Assembly (NCBI RefSeq): GCF_004011505.1 | Contig: NZ_SAUN01000001.1 | Span: 6,475,501-6,539,500 of the forward strand | Length of the DNA stretch: 64,000 bases | From: Nonomuraea polychroma | Lineage (GTDB): Bacteria; Actinomycetota; Actinomycetes; Streptosporangiales; Streptosporangiaceae | Direction: 5' to 3' | Shown: positions 7,985 to 16,564 of the stretch, in pieces | Layout of the letters: each line of letters opens with the position of its first letter | Position numbering within the stretch: the stretch's first letter is position 1 | Notes under the pieces: model-generated | What the model saw: the letters and a program-made list of their open reading frames with translations, nothing else | Database searches by the model: none | Told to the model about the DNA's origin: nothing | Made by a program: the position numbers and the translations under genes

Positions 7985-8059
7985 TGGTGGGCGGTACTGG
8001 GTTCGAACCAGTGACCCCTCGCTTGTAAGGCGAGTGCTCTACCGCTGAGCTAACCGCCC
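7985..8059 (-). tRNA. tRNA-Val (anticodon UAC), CCA encoded
   Basis: On the minus strand the sequence folds as a tRNA: acceptor GGGCGGT/ACCGCCC, D-arm GCTC/GAGC, anticodon stem CTCGC/GCGAG with loop CTTACAA (anticodon TAC, valine), T-arm ACTGG-TTCGAAC-CCAGT, discriminator A and encoded CCA at 7987-7985. Its 3' end faces the integrase, so it is the likely attB of the AICE, kept intact after integration. Confidence 0.95.
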
Positions 8060-8076
8060 CTGATCGGCACTACACC

Positions 8077-9045
8077 TTACGACACCAGAGGGGCCGATCG
8101 CACATCCACCGTCCAGTCAGGGCCCAGTTCGGGACGGCCTGCGGCGCGCCAGCCCAGGAGGGCGGCGCCGAGCATGCCGGCGTCCACGCCCAGCGCGGCC
8201 GGGATCAGCGGTGGCGCCTCGCGGAAGGCCAGGCGCTTGACGAGGCGGGTGCGTACAGGGTCGAAGAGGGCGGGGCCGGCTTCGGCGAGGCCGCCGCCCA
8301 GGACGATGACCGAAGGGTCGAGCAGCAATGTGTACGTGGCCAGGGCCAAGGACAAGGCCTCCACGGCCTCGTCCCATACTTCGATGGCGATGGGATCGTC
8401 AGAGGTGACCACCTGCTCGGCCTTGACGCCTTCCACGCCCGCCCGCTGGCTGTAGCGGCGGCCCACCGAGGCGGCCGAAGCGTACGTCTCCAGGCACCCG
8501 AACTGGCCGCAGGCGCACTGTTCGCCGTCGGGGAAGACCGGGGTGTGGCCGATCTCGCCGGCCCAGCCGGAAGAGCCGCCGTACGGTTCGCCGCGGATGA
8601 TGGAGGCGCCCGCGATACCGGTGCCGATGGGGAGGAAGAGGAAGTCGGAGAGGCCGCGACCGGCGCCCAGGATGCTTTCGGCGAGTCCGCCGGTACGGAC
8701 GTCGTGTCCCAGCATTACCGGGATGTCCAGGGTGGTGAAGTCCGTGGCGGGGACGTCGCGCCAGCCCAGGTTGGCCGCGTAGAGGGCGGCGTCTTCGGAC
8801 ACCAGGCCCGGCACGGCCAAGCCCACGCCCGCCGGGGCGCCGTCGCCGGCGGCGGCCAGGTGGCTGATGAAGTCGGAGATGGCGGTGACGACCGCCTCCG
8901 GGCCGTCCGCTCGAGGGGTGGGGCGCCGCTCGCTCAGCAGCACCGCACCGGAGTCGCTGACCAGGCCGCCCTTCATGGACGTGCCGCCGACGTCGAGCGC
9001 GACAACGAACCCACTGCTCGTAGTACCACTGCTGCTGGTGCTCAT
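8077..9045 (-). CDS. ROK-family sugar kinase (glucokinase-like)
   Basis: 322 residues. The N-terminal phosphate motif ALDVGGTSMKGG and the ROK zinc/substrate block CACGQFGCLETYAS are both present, as is GLAVPG and a GTGIAGA adenosine-binding loop. ROK kinases phosphorylate glucose or N-acetyl sugars; there is no N-terminal winged helix, so this is an enzyme and not a NagC-type repressor. The exact sugar cannot be told. ATG at 9045 was chosen; GTG at 9054 is in frame. First chromosomal gene beyond the AICE. Confidence 0.88.
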   Translation of the reverse strand: MSTSSSGTTSSGFVVALDVGGTSMKGGLVSDSGAVLLSERRPTPRADGPEAVVTAISDFISHLAAAGDGAPAGVGLAVPGLVSEDAALYAANLGWRDVPATDFTTLDIPVMLGHDVRTGGLAESILGAGRGLSDFLFLPIGTGIAGASIIRGEPYGGSSGWAGEIGHTPVFPDGEQCACGQFGCLETYASAASVGRRYSQRAGVEGVKAEQVVTSDDPIAIEVWDEAVEALSLALATYTLLLDPSVIVLGGGLAEAGPALFDPVRTRLVKRLAFREAPPLIPAALGVDAGMLGAALLGWRAAGRPELGPDWTVDVRSAPLVS

Positions 9046-9275
9046 TGCGGACACGGAAAGAGACGATAGCGCAGCTCAGTAGATGTCTGGAATGTCTGGA
9101 GTGTCCGCCTACCCCCTGCCGGCACCGCTGTTTCCCGTGCTGTCAACGCAGGGCAAATGTCCACGTTCCCCTTTCGTCCCGCGTTTCGGGCGACTTTCGT
9201 CCCGCGTTTCGCGGCGACGAAGATCCCTGTCCGGATCGCGGGGCTCCGGGACGTGGGACCGGCGCACAGAGCCGC

Positions 9276-9593
9276 TCAGGCGCGTCCCAGCACCCGGTTG
9301 AGCGCCGCCTCCACCTCCGCCGACAACCCCGGCGGCGGTGGGGCCGTGGAGCCGGAGAGCGGAGTGTCCGAACGTGCCATCCACACGGCCCCGCAGGACC
9401 GGCACTCCACCTCACCCAGCCGGCAGATCAGCGCCGTGGACCCGCAGGTCTCGCAGGCGTCGAGCTCGAGGTCGTGCAGCCGTTGACAGTCCGGGCAGAT
9501 CAGGACCTGGGACTCGTTGCGCACCCCGCGCTGCCACGGGCTGGCGCCGCGGACGGGGTCCGTCTGCCGGGCCCCGCACCGGTAGCAGGGCAT
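9276..9593 (-). CDS. Zinc-ribbon protein of unknown function
   Basis: 105 residues with four CxxC-type knuckles: CYRC at the start, CPDC, CETC and CRSC, arranged as two zinc ribbons, and a helical C-terminus (AEVEAALNRVLGRA). No transmembrane segment. Encoded 14 bp upstream of nothing recognisable but in the same direction as, and just downstream of, the peroxiredoxin gene. Function unknown. Confidence 0.65.
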   Translation of the reverse strand: MPCYRCGARQTDPVRGASPWQRGVRNESQVLICPDCQRLHDLELDACETCGSTALICRLGEVECRSCGAVWMARSDTPLSGSTAPPPPGLSAEVEAALNRVLGRA

Positions 9594-9607
9594 CGTTCCC
9601 TCCGAAG

Positions 9608-10069
9608 TCAGCGAATGTCGGCGAGTGCCTTGACGTAGTCGGCGACGTCACGTGCCGAGGAGATCGGATTGACCACCGACCACCGGATCACGCCCTCGCC
9701 GTCGATGATGAAGGTCCCCCGTAGAGCGAGCCCCTTCGCCTCATCGAACACACCGTACGCCTGCGCGACCTGTCCGTGTGGCCAGAAATCAGAGAGCAGC
9801 GGAAACGTGTAACCCTCGCGTTCCGCCCACGCACGGTGCGTGAACACCGAGTCCACGGAAACCGTCAGCACTTGGGCGTCGTCGAACGGATGATCGCGCA
9901 GCGCGGAAAGCTCGCTGTTGCACACGCCGGTGAAGGCGAGCGGATAGAAGACCAGCACGACCTTCCTGCCCCGGAACTGGGACAGGCGCACCGGAGTGCC
10001 GTGCTGGTCCTGAAGCTCGAAATCCGGAGCCAGGGCGCCGACCTCGACAGGATGTGCGTTCACGGGCAT
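9608..10069 (-). CDS. ahpE: AhpE-type one-cysteine peroxiredoxin
   Basis: 153 residues with the thioredoxin fold and the AhpE motif YPLAFTGVC, putting the peroxidatic cysteine at residue 50; the resolving cysteine of two-Cys enzymes is absent. It reduces hydroperoxides and peroxynitrite, in actinobacteria at the expense of mycothiol/mycoredoxin. The order aceE, DUF3052, ahpE matches the known mycobacterial arrangement. ATG at 10072 immediately upstream is an alternative start. Confidence 0.88.
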   Translation of the reverse strand: MPVNAHPVEVGALAPDFELQDQHGTPVRLSQFRGRKVVLVFYPLAFTGVCNSELSALRDHPFDDAQVLTVSVDSVFTHRAWAEREGYTFPLLSDFWPHGQVAQAYGVFDEAKGLALRGTFIIDGEGVIRWSVVNPISSARDVADYVKALADIR

Positions 10070-10121
10070 CATCCTGCCGCATGGCAGGCGCTCGGGCTCC
10101 CTAACGTCGGCCTGTCACGGG

Positions 10122-10550
10122 CTACCGTCGGCCCTTGGGCGTCACGAGCCTGGTCCCGGACCAGTCGGGTGCGGCGGAGATGCTGCTGGTCTGCGAAAGA
10201 CCCGCGGTGGCGGCATCCTCCCCGATGTCGCTCGGCTCCACGTGGCCATCGCGCCCGGCCTTGGGAGTCAGCAGCCAGATCTGGCCACCGTCGGCGAGTG
10301 CTCGCATGGCGTCGCTGAGAGCGTCGAAGAGATCGCCGTCCCCGTCGCGCCACCACAGCAGCACCACGTCCACGACGTCGTCGCTCTCCTCGTCCAGCAG
10401 TTCGTTGCCGGTCAGTTCCTCGATGGAGTCGCGGAGCTCGTCGTCGACGTCCTCGTCCCAACCGATCTCCTGCACCACCTGACCCGGCTTGAGGCCGAGT
10501 CGTTCGGCCAGGCCGCGCTCGCCCTGCGCCTGACCCGCGGTCGCGCTCAC
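10122..10550 (-). CDS. DUF3052 protein
   Basis: 142 residues; starts at GTG 10550 behind a GGAGGG ribosome-binding site. Contains the family blocks LGLKPGQVVQEIGWDEDVDD, VVLLWWRDGDGDL and GGQIWLLTPKAGRDG. The fold is a small alpha/beta domain of unknown function that is nearly always next to aceE and ahpE in actinobacteria, which hints at a link with pyruvate metabolism or redox control. Acidic C-terminal half, no signal peptide. Confidence 0.85.
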   Translation of the reverse strand: MSATAGQAQGERGLAERLGLKPGQVVQEIGWDEDVDDELRDSIEELTGNELLDEESDDVVDVVLLWWRDGDGDLFDALSDAMRALADGGQIWLLTPKAGRDGHVEPSDIGEDAATAGLSQTSSISAAPDWSGTRLVTPKGRR

Positions 10551-10667
10551 GTTTATCCCTCCTGCTTGAGTGGCCCCGCTTATGCGGTTTATCGCTTCGG
10601 CACAGTCCACACGCTGTGACCCTCAGTCGTCAACGGTCGCCACGGGTACGGCCCTAGTCGGCCAGAA

Positions 10668-11081
10668 TCAATCAGACAAAAACGACAGCCGAACCTGGCG
10701 TTGCGGGTTGTCGACGTTCAGGTCCACGAGCGCCACCGACTGCCAGGTGCCCAACGCCATCCGCCCGCCCAGCACCGGGATGGTGGCGTAGGGCGGAATC
10801 AGCGCGGGCATGACGTGCGACCTGCCGTGGCCGCGCGAGCCGTGGGCATGACGCCAGCGGTCGTCGGCGGGCAGGACGTCGCGCAGAGCCGCGAGGAGGT
10901 CGTCGTCGCTGCCCGAGCCTAGCTCCAGCAGAGCGACGCCGGCGGTGGCATGCGGCACGAAAATGTGCAACAGCCCGTCCTCGCGTTCGCCCTGAGCGCG
11001 CACGAAATCGGCGCATTGGGCGGTGATGTCGTGCACCGTCTCTCTCGAACCCGTGGCCACAGAGATGATTTCAGATCTCAC
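10668..11081 (-). CDS. YjbQ/UPF0047 family protein
   Basis: 137 residues covering the full family. Key blocks are LHIFVPHATAGVALLE, DDRWRHAHGSRGHGRSHVMPAL and GTWQSVALVDLNVDNPQRQV, with the conserved His residues for metal binding. Members show weak thiamine-phosphate-synthase-like activity but the physiological role is open. It is downstream of the DUF1918 gene on the same strand with 9 bp between them. Confidence 0.88.
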   Translation of the reverse strand: MRSEIISVATGSRETVHDITAQCADFVRAQGEREDGLLHIFVPHATAGVALLELGSGSDDDLLAALRDVLPADDRWRHAHGSRGHGRSHVMPALIPPYATIPVLGGRMALGTWQSVALVDLNVDNPQRQVRLSFLSD

Positions 11082-11090
11082 ACGGAAATC

Positions 11091-11273
11091 TTACTTATGC
11101 ACCACCACGGCATCAGGGCCGGGAAACACCAGCCCGGTGTGCCCGTCGTCGAACCGCACCATGTAGGGAGGCTCACCGTCCGGGCCCTTGACCTCCACGA
11201 TTTCGCCTCCATGGTCCCTTTCACCCACGGTGCTCCCGTGCACCAGGAGGCGGTCGCCCACCGTCGCGTTCAT
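11091..11273 (-). CDS. DUF1918 protein
   Basis: 60 residues, small SH3-like beta barrel with ATVGDRLLVHGSTVG, GGEIVEV and PPYMVRFDDGHTGLVFPGPD. Start ATG 11273 follows GGGAG; GTG at 11282 is in frame. Family function unknown. Likely cotranscribed with the yjbQ-like gene. Confidence 0.85.
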   Translation of the reverse strand: MNATVGDRLLVHGSTVGERDHGGEIVEVKGPDGEPPYMVRFDDGHTGLVFPGPDAVVVHK

Positions 11274-11487
11274 ATCTCCCACACTGGTACGCGGATGGCC
11301 CTACGAAAAGACCGAATCCCAAGATCGGAGGAATTTTGTCTCCCTCTTTCGAGGGAGGTCAGAACCATGACCAAAACGTTACGTTGCACAGAAGTGACGT
11401 TTCGGGCCACCTGGCCGGGAACACCGTCGGACACGCCGGCCTCGCGAAGATCTGGGGCAGGGCTGCGGGCGGGCCGACGGTCTACTT

Positions 11488-11612
11488 CACGGTTGACGTC
11501 GCGGACGACGACTGCGGTTCGACCCGTCGGGTGGGCGGCGAACGGCGACGAGGCGGTGTGGATCATGCGCAGGCTGCGGCCGGACATCGCGCTGCTCGAC
11601 CTGGCGCTCTGA
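11488..11612 (+). pseudogene. Remnant of a two-component response-regulator receiver domain
   Basis: Two frames together spell a broken receiver: TVDVADDDCGS (acidic pair of the first strand) in one frame, then GDEAVWIMRRLRPDIALLDLAL, given here in part, in the next frame; RPDIALLDLAL is the typical block around the phosphoacceptor Asp. A deletion and frameshift separate them and the rest of the gene is missing. No ribosome-binding site or intact start. I conclude it is a relic. Confidence 0.6.
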
Positions 11613-11633
11613 CGGCGATGCCTTGTTCGCGTA

Positions 11634-11731
11634 TATATGGACCGGTCTGGTTGCGGACTGGTCCGGGGACGTCCGGTGCCACTATATGGACCGGTCTGGT
11701 TGCGGACCGGTCCGGGGACGTCCGGTGCCAC
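11634..11731. repeat. 49-bp tandem duplication with nested palindromes
   Basis: Two copies, 11634-11682 and 11683-11731, differ at one base (ACTGG versus ACCGG). Each holds GGACCGGTCT and GG(A)CCGGTCC arms seven bases apart, so each copy can form a strong hairpin, and the second contains the perfect palindrome GGACCGGTCC. The rest of the 11283-12162 gap has only the receiver relic and an AT-richer stretch at 11945-12030 that probably includes the aceE promoter. Confidence 0.8.
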
Positions 11732-12162
11732 CGTTCTACCGCATGCACTGAACGAGTTCCCGCATCACCGTCATGGCCTGGTCCGCCGCTCCCCACCTTG
11801 AACGGACCCCAGAGCGGCCGTACTCAGAGGCCGGCGGTTAGACTCGCGCGGCACATCGTGCCCGGGCGGGTGAGGATCTCCCCGCTTCGGGGGATGTCGT
11901 CGTACGAGGGCCAGCGCACGGGCGGACACGGCGGGGACACGCGGGCGAAATTTTCGTTCGTTTTCCCGTCTTGTTAAATTGCTTAGGCGATGTAACCTTT
12001 GATGCGATTCGTCCTACCATCGGTGGTCTAGGCCATCGGAGATGGCCCTGCCAGCAGGGACACTCTGGTTACCGGTCAGTAGAGATGCGTTTTCTACGGC
12101 TAGCGACCAGGATGGAAGGCGACCCAGACCAGACATCAGTCATTCTCGGAAGGCGAGACCCA

Positions 12163-14910
12163 GTGGCTTCCGGACGCCAGCGATTCTCGATCATCAGCGA
12201 CGGCCTACCCAGCCAGCTGCCTGATGTCGACCCCAGCGAGACCAACGAGTGGCTCGAGTCTCTCGACAACGTCGTCAAGACCGAAGGCCGCACCAGAGCC
12301 CGCTACCTCATGCTCCGCATGCTGGAGCGGGCCCGCGAGCATCAGGTCGGCGTGCCGGGCCTGCGCAGCACCGACTACATCAACACGATCCCGCCGGAGC
12401 GCGAGCCCTGGTTCCCCGGTGACGAGCACGTCGAGCGCCGCATCCGCGCCTACATCCGTTGGAACGCGGCGATCATGGTGTCCAGGGCCAACGCCCGAAC
12501 CAACGTGGGTGGCCACATCGCCACCTACGCCTCGGCGGCCTCGCTCTACGAGGTGGGCTTCAACCACTTCTTCCGCGGCAAGGATCACGGCGAGTCGGGC
12601 GACCAGGTCTTCTTCCAGGGGCACGCCGCCCCCGGCATCTACGCCCGCGCCTTCCTCGAGGGCCGCCTCAATGAGGCCCAGCTCGACGCGTTCCGTCAGG
12701 AGCTGTCCCACGGCTTCCGCGGCCTGCCCTCCTACCCGCACCCGCGGCTCATGCCCGACTTCTGGGAGTTCCCCACGGTCTCCATGGGCCTGGGCCCGAT
12801 CGGCGCGATCTACCAGGCGCGGTTCAACCGCTACCTGCTCAACCGCCAGGTCAAGGACACCAGCCGCAGCCACGTGTGGGCGTTCCTGGGCGACGGCGAG
12901 ATGGACGAGCCCGAGTCGCTCGGCGCGATCGGCCTGGCCGCCCGCGAGGAGCTCGACAACCTGACGTTCGTGATCAACTGCAACCTGCAGCGGCTCGACG
13001 GCCCGGTACGCGGCAACGGCAAGATCATCCAGGAGCTGGAGTCGTACTTCCGCGGCGCCGGCTGGAACGTGATCAAGGTCGTCTGGGGCCGTGACTGGGA
13101 CCCGCTGCTGGCGGCCGACGTGGACGGCGTGCTCGTCAACCAGATGAACACCACGCCGGACGGCCAGTTCCAGACCTACTCGGTCGAGTCGGGCGCCTAC
13201 ATCCGCGAGCACTTCTTCGGCTCCGACCCGCGCCTGCGCAAGATGGTCGAGCACCTGACCGACGACGACATCCGCAAGCTGTCGCGCGGCGGCCACGACT
13301 ACCGCAAGGTCTACGCGGCGTTCAAGGCGGCCCGCGAGCACGTCGGCCAGCCGACCGTGATCCTCGCCCAGACCATCAAGGGCTGGACGCTCGGCAAGGA
13401 CTTCGAGGCGCGCAACGCCACCCACCAGATGAAGAAGCTCACCAAGGCCGAGCTCAAGGAGTTCCGCGACCGGCTCTACCTGCCGATCCCGGACTCGGCC
13501 CTGGAAGGCGACCTGCCGCCGTACTTCCACCCGGGCGAGAACGACCCCGAGATCCAGTACATGAAGGAGCGCCGCGCGGCGCTCGGCGGCGTGCTGCCCA
13601 AGCGGATCATGCGGGCCAAGCCGATCAAGCTGCCCGGCGACGACGTCTACGGCGGCTTCGCCAAGGGCTCCGGCAAGCAGCAGGTGGCCACCACGATGGC
13701 GTTCGTGCGGCTGCTCAAGGACCTCATGCGCGACAAGGAGATCGGCCACCGGTTCGTGCCGATCATCCCGGACGAGGCCCGGACGTTCGGTCTGGACGCC
13801 ATGTTCCCGACGGCGAAGATCTACTCGCCGCACGGCCAGACGTACGAGGCCGTCGACAGGGAGCTGCTGCTGTCGTACAAGGAGGCCGTGCAGGGGCAGA
13901 TCCTGCACGAGGGCATCAGCGAGTCGGGCTCGATGGCCTCGGCCATCGCGGCCGGCACCGCCTACGCCACGCACGGCGAGCACATGATCCCGATCTACAT
14001 CTTCTACTCGATGTTCGGCTGGCAGCGCACCGGCGACCAGATGTGGCAGATGGGCGACCAGATGGGCCGTGGCTTCCTGCTCGGCGCCACCGCCGGCCGC
14101 ACCACGCTCAACGGTGAGGGCCTGCAGCACGAGGACGGCCACACGCCGCTGATCGCCTCGACCAACCCGGCGGCGGTCTCGTACGACCCGTCCTGGGCGT
14201 TCGAGGTGGCGCACATCGTCAAGGACGGCCTCAGGAGGATGTACGGCGACCAGCCCGAGGACGTCTTCTACTACCTGACCGTCTACAACGAGCCTTACCT
14301 GCAGCCGGCCCAGCCCGCGAACCTCGACGTGCAAGGCCTGCTCAAGGGCCTGTACAAGTTCGCCGACGGGCCGCAGACGCAGGGGCCGAAGGCCAACATC
14401 CTGGCCTCCGGCGTGGCGGGCCCGTGGGCGATGGAGGCGCAGCGGCTGCTGGCCGAGGACTGGGGCGTGTCGGCCGACGTGTGGTCGGCGACGTCGTGGT
14501 CCGAGCTGCGCCGCGAGGCGCTGGCGTGCGACGAGCACAACCTGCTCAACCCGGACGCCGAGCAGCGCGTCCCGTACGTCACGCAGGTTCTCTCCCAGGC
14601 CCAGGGGCCGATCGTGGGCGTCAGCGACTACATGAAGGCCGTGCAGGACCAGATCGCGCAGTGGGTGCCGGGAGACTGGTCCTCGCTGGGCACCGACGGG
14701 TTCGGCCTGTCCGACACCCGCTCGGCGCTGCGCCGCCACTTCCACGTGGACGCGGCCTCGATCACGCTGGCCGTGCTCACCCAGCTCGTCAAGCGCGGCG
14801 AACTGGACGGCGAGGTGCTGCGCGAGGCCATCGCCCGCTACCACCTCAAGAACGGCGTCACCGAGGCCGGCGGCGCCGAGAGCAACGACACCCAGTCCAT
14901 GGGGGTCTGA
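12163..14910 (+). CDS. aceE: Pyruvate dehydrogenase E1 component, homodimeric type
   Basis: 915 residues, full length for AceE. Thiamine-diphosphate motif runs from GDGEMDEPES (about 243) to NCNLQRLDG (about 270); the transketolase-like middle domain has AGTAYATHGEHMIPIYIFYSMFG in parts and the C-terminal domain follows. It decarboxylates pyruvate and transfers acetyl to the lipoyl E2. GTG at 12163 is chosen because GGAAGG lies eight bases upstream and the product then matches the usual start (ASGRQRFSIISDG). A large RNA structure follows the stop. Confidence 0.96.
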   Translation: MASGRQRFSIISDGLPSQLPDVDPSETNEWLESLDNVVKTEGRTRARYLMLRMLERAREHQVGVPGLRSTDYINTIPPEREPWFPGDEHVERRIRAYIRWNAAIMVSRANARTNVGGHIATYASAASLYEVGFNHFFRGKDHGESGDQVFFQGHAAPGIYARAFLEGRLNEAQLDAFRQELSHGFRGLPSYPHPRLMPDFWEFPTVSMGLGPIGAIYQARFNRYLLNRQVKDTSRSHVWAFLGDGEMDEPESLGAIGLAAREELDNLTFVINCNLQRLDGPVRGNGKIIQELESYFRGAGWNVIKVVWGRDWDPLLAADVDGVLVNQMNTTPDGQFQTYSVESGAYIREHFFGSDPRLRKMVEHLTDDDIRKLSRGGHDYRKVYAAFKAAREHVGQPTVILAQTIKGWTLGKDFEARNATHQMKKLTKAELKEFRDRLYLPIPDSALEGDLPPYFHPGENDPEIQYMKERRAALGGVLPKRIMRAKPIKLPGDDVYGGFAKGSGKQQVATTMAFVRLLKDLMRDKEIGHRFVPIIPDEARTFGLDAMFPTAKIYSPHGQTYEAVDRELLLSYKEAVQGQILHEGISESGSMASAIAAGTAYATHGEHMIPIYIFYSMFGWQRTGDQMWQMGDQMGRGFLLGATAGRTTLNGEGLQHEDGHTPLIASTNPAAVSYDPSWAFEVAHIVKDGLRRMYGDQPEDVFYYLTVYNEPYLQPAQPANLDVQGLLKGLYKFADGPQTQGPKANILASGVAGPWAMEAQRLLAEDWGVSADVWSATSWSELRREALACDEHNLLNPDAEQRVPYVTQVLSQAQGPIVGVSDYMKAVQDQIAQWVPGDWSSLGTDGFGLSDTRSALRRHFHVDAASITLAVLTQLVKRGELDGEVLREAIARYHLKNGVTEAGGAESNDTQSMGV

Positions 14911-14917
14911 ACCCCCT

Positions 14918-14999
14918 GGTGAGGCGGCATGCCAGGTCGCGTCCGGCGACCTGGCGCAGGTGTGGAGAGGTCTGCGCCTGCGTTACGTGCCGCCTCACC
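14918..14999 (+). ncRNA. Predicted three-way-junction RNA downstream of aceE
   Basis: GGTGAGGCGGCA (14918-14929) pairs perfectly with TGCCGCCTCACC (14988-14999). Inside it GCCAGGTCGC (14931-14940) pairs perfectly with GCGACCTGGC (14946-14955), and GCAGG (14956-14960) with CCTGC (14977-14981). The result is an outer stem with two side hairpins. It may be the aceE terminator, or a cis-acting leader of the lipoprotein gene at 15067; no known riboswitch class was recognised. Confidence 0.55.
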
Positions 15000-15066
15000 C
15001 TGTTTGGGTGCGCCGTCGCGTATTGTGGGCAGTACTTCCCCCCGAGAGACGAGGGAAGTTTGTGCC

Positions 15067-16563
15067 ATGCGACGCGTTCTAGCCGCCACCCTGCTCCTGG
15101 CGGCCGCCGGCTGTTCCAGTGTGCCCGCCGCCCAGCCCGCCACGAAGTACGGTGGCGGGAACCTCGACCCCATCGAATGGGGACCATGCACCGACATCAA
15201 GCGCCCTGACGGCGAGCCGCCGGCCCGCCAGGACACCTCGGTGCGCTGCGGGAAACTCACGGTGCCTCTGGACTATGCCAAGCCGGAGGGCGAGAAGATC
15301 GACCTTGCGCTGATCAAGCTGCCGGCCACGGGCAGCCGGCTCGGGTCGGTGGTCTTCAACTTCGGCGGCCCAGGCGCCTCTGGGGTGGACACGCTCGACC
15401 AGGCCGCGAAGGCGCTCACCACGCTGCGGACCCGCTACGACTTGATCAGCTTCGACCCGCGCGGTGTCGACCGCAGCTCCGGGGTGCGCTGCGGCACCGG
15501 TGCTGATTTGGACCGGTTCACCTCCTTGGACACGTTGCCGCCCAACGAGGAGACACACCGGCGGACCGAGGCGGCCAACAAGGAGTTCGCTCAACTCTGC
15601 GAGAAACACTCCGGCAAGGTCCTTCCGTACGTCGGCACCGTGAACGCCGCCCGCGACATGGACCGCATCCGCGGCGCCCTGGGCGACACCAAGCTCAACT
15701 ACGTCGGCATGTCGTACGGGACCCAGCTCGGCGGCGTCTACGCCACGCTGTTCCCGAAGAATGTGGGCCGCATGGTGCTCGACGCGCCGCTCGACCCGAC
15801 GGTCTCGTTCGAACAGCGGACGCTGGCCCAGACGCGCGGCTTCCAGGACACGTACGAGAATTTCCTCGAGGCCTGCGTCAAGAACTCGTGCGCGCTCGGC
15901 AAGGACAAGGCCACGGCCAACGCCAACGTCGAGAACCTCATGAACGAGCTGACGGCCGATCCGCTGAAGGTCGGCAACCGTCAGCTCACCCAGGGGCTGG
16001 GCGCCACGGGCGTGGCCGCCGCTCTGTACTCGGAGCTGACCTGGCCGTTCCTGGAGCAGGCGCTGAGCGACGCGCTCAAGGGCAAGGGCAATGCTCTGAT
16101 GTACCTGGCCGACTCCTACACCGGGCGTAACCCGGACGGCACGTACTCCACGCAGATGACCAGCTTCCCGGCGATCACCTGCGTGGACACCGCCGAGCGG
16201 CCCACCGTGGAGCAGCTGCGGCGCACCGAGCAGGCCGCGATGAAGATCTCGCCGCTGTTCGGCAGCGAGGGCTCGGGCGGCTTGTGCCGGGTGTGGCCGG
16301 CCAGCGGCAGCGACCAGGCGCGGCACGTGAACGCCACCGGGTCGGCGCCGATCGTGGTGGTGGGTGGCAAGAACGACCCGGCCACGCCGTACGAGTGGGC
16401 GCCCAAGCTCACCGCCCAGCTCAGGACCGCCACGCTGGTCACGTACATGGGCGAGGGGCACGGCGCCTACCTGTCGGGCAGCAAGTGCGTGCAGGGGCTC
16501 GTGGACGCGTACCTGATCAACGGCAAGGTGCCGCAGAAGGGGGCCACCTGCCCGGCGGCTTAA
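15067..16563 (+). CDS. Secreted alpha/beta-hydrolase lipoprotein, TAP-type peptidase
   Basis: 498 residues. The N-terminus is a lipoprotein signal with lipobox LAAAGC (Cys at about 16). The hydrolase core shows FNFGGPGASG (oxyanion region), FDPRGVDRSS, and the nucleophile elbow GMSYG with Ser216; the C-terminal TAP-like domain carries VVVGGKNDPATPYEWA and the catalytic His in MGEGHGAYL. Homologues release N-terminal di- or tripeptides or act as proline-type peptidases outside the cell. The ATG at 15067 is set by the signal peptide; upstream frame extension is spurious. Confidence 0.88.
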   Translation: MRRVLAATLLLAAAGCSSVPAAQPATKYGGGNLDPIEWGPCTDIKRPDGEPPARQDTSVRCGKLTVPLDYAKPEGEKIDLALIKLPATGSRLGSVVFNFGGPGASGVDTLDQAAKALTTLRTRYDLISFDPRGVDRSSGVRCGTGADLDRFTSLDTLPPNEETHRRTEAANKEFAQLCEKHSGKVLPYVGTVNAARDMDRIRGALGDTKLNYVGMSYGTQLGGVYATLFPKNVGRMVLDAPLDPTVSFEQRTLAQTRGFQDTYENFLEACVKNSCALGKDKATANANVENLMNELTADPLKVGNRQLTQGLGATGVAAALYSELTWPFLEQALSDALKGKGNALMYLADSYTGRNPDGTYSTQMTSFPAITCVDTAERPTVEQLRRTEQAAMKISPLFGSEGSGGLCRVWPASGSDQARHVNATGSAPIVVVGGKNDPATPYEWAPKLTAQLRTATLVTYMGEGHGAYLSGSKCVQGLVDAYLINGKVPQKGATCPAA

Positions 16564-16564
16564 T

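Noticed and set aside
11336..11977. 213-codon plus-strand frame upstream of aceE
   Set aside because: It spans the receiver relic and the 49-bp repeats in a random-looking translation; only the short relic is recognisable.
12205..14844. 879-codon open frame on the minus strand of aceE
   Set aside because: Shadow of aceE; composition rich in Arg, His, Val and Gly, and no recognisable protein.
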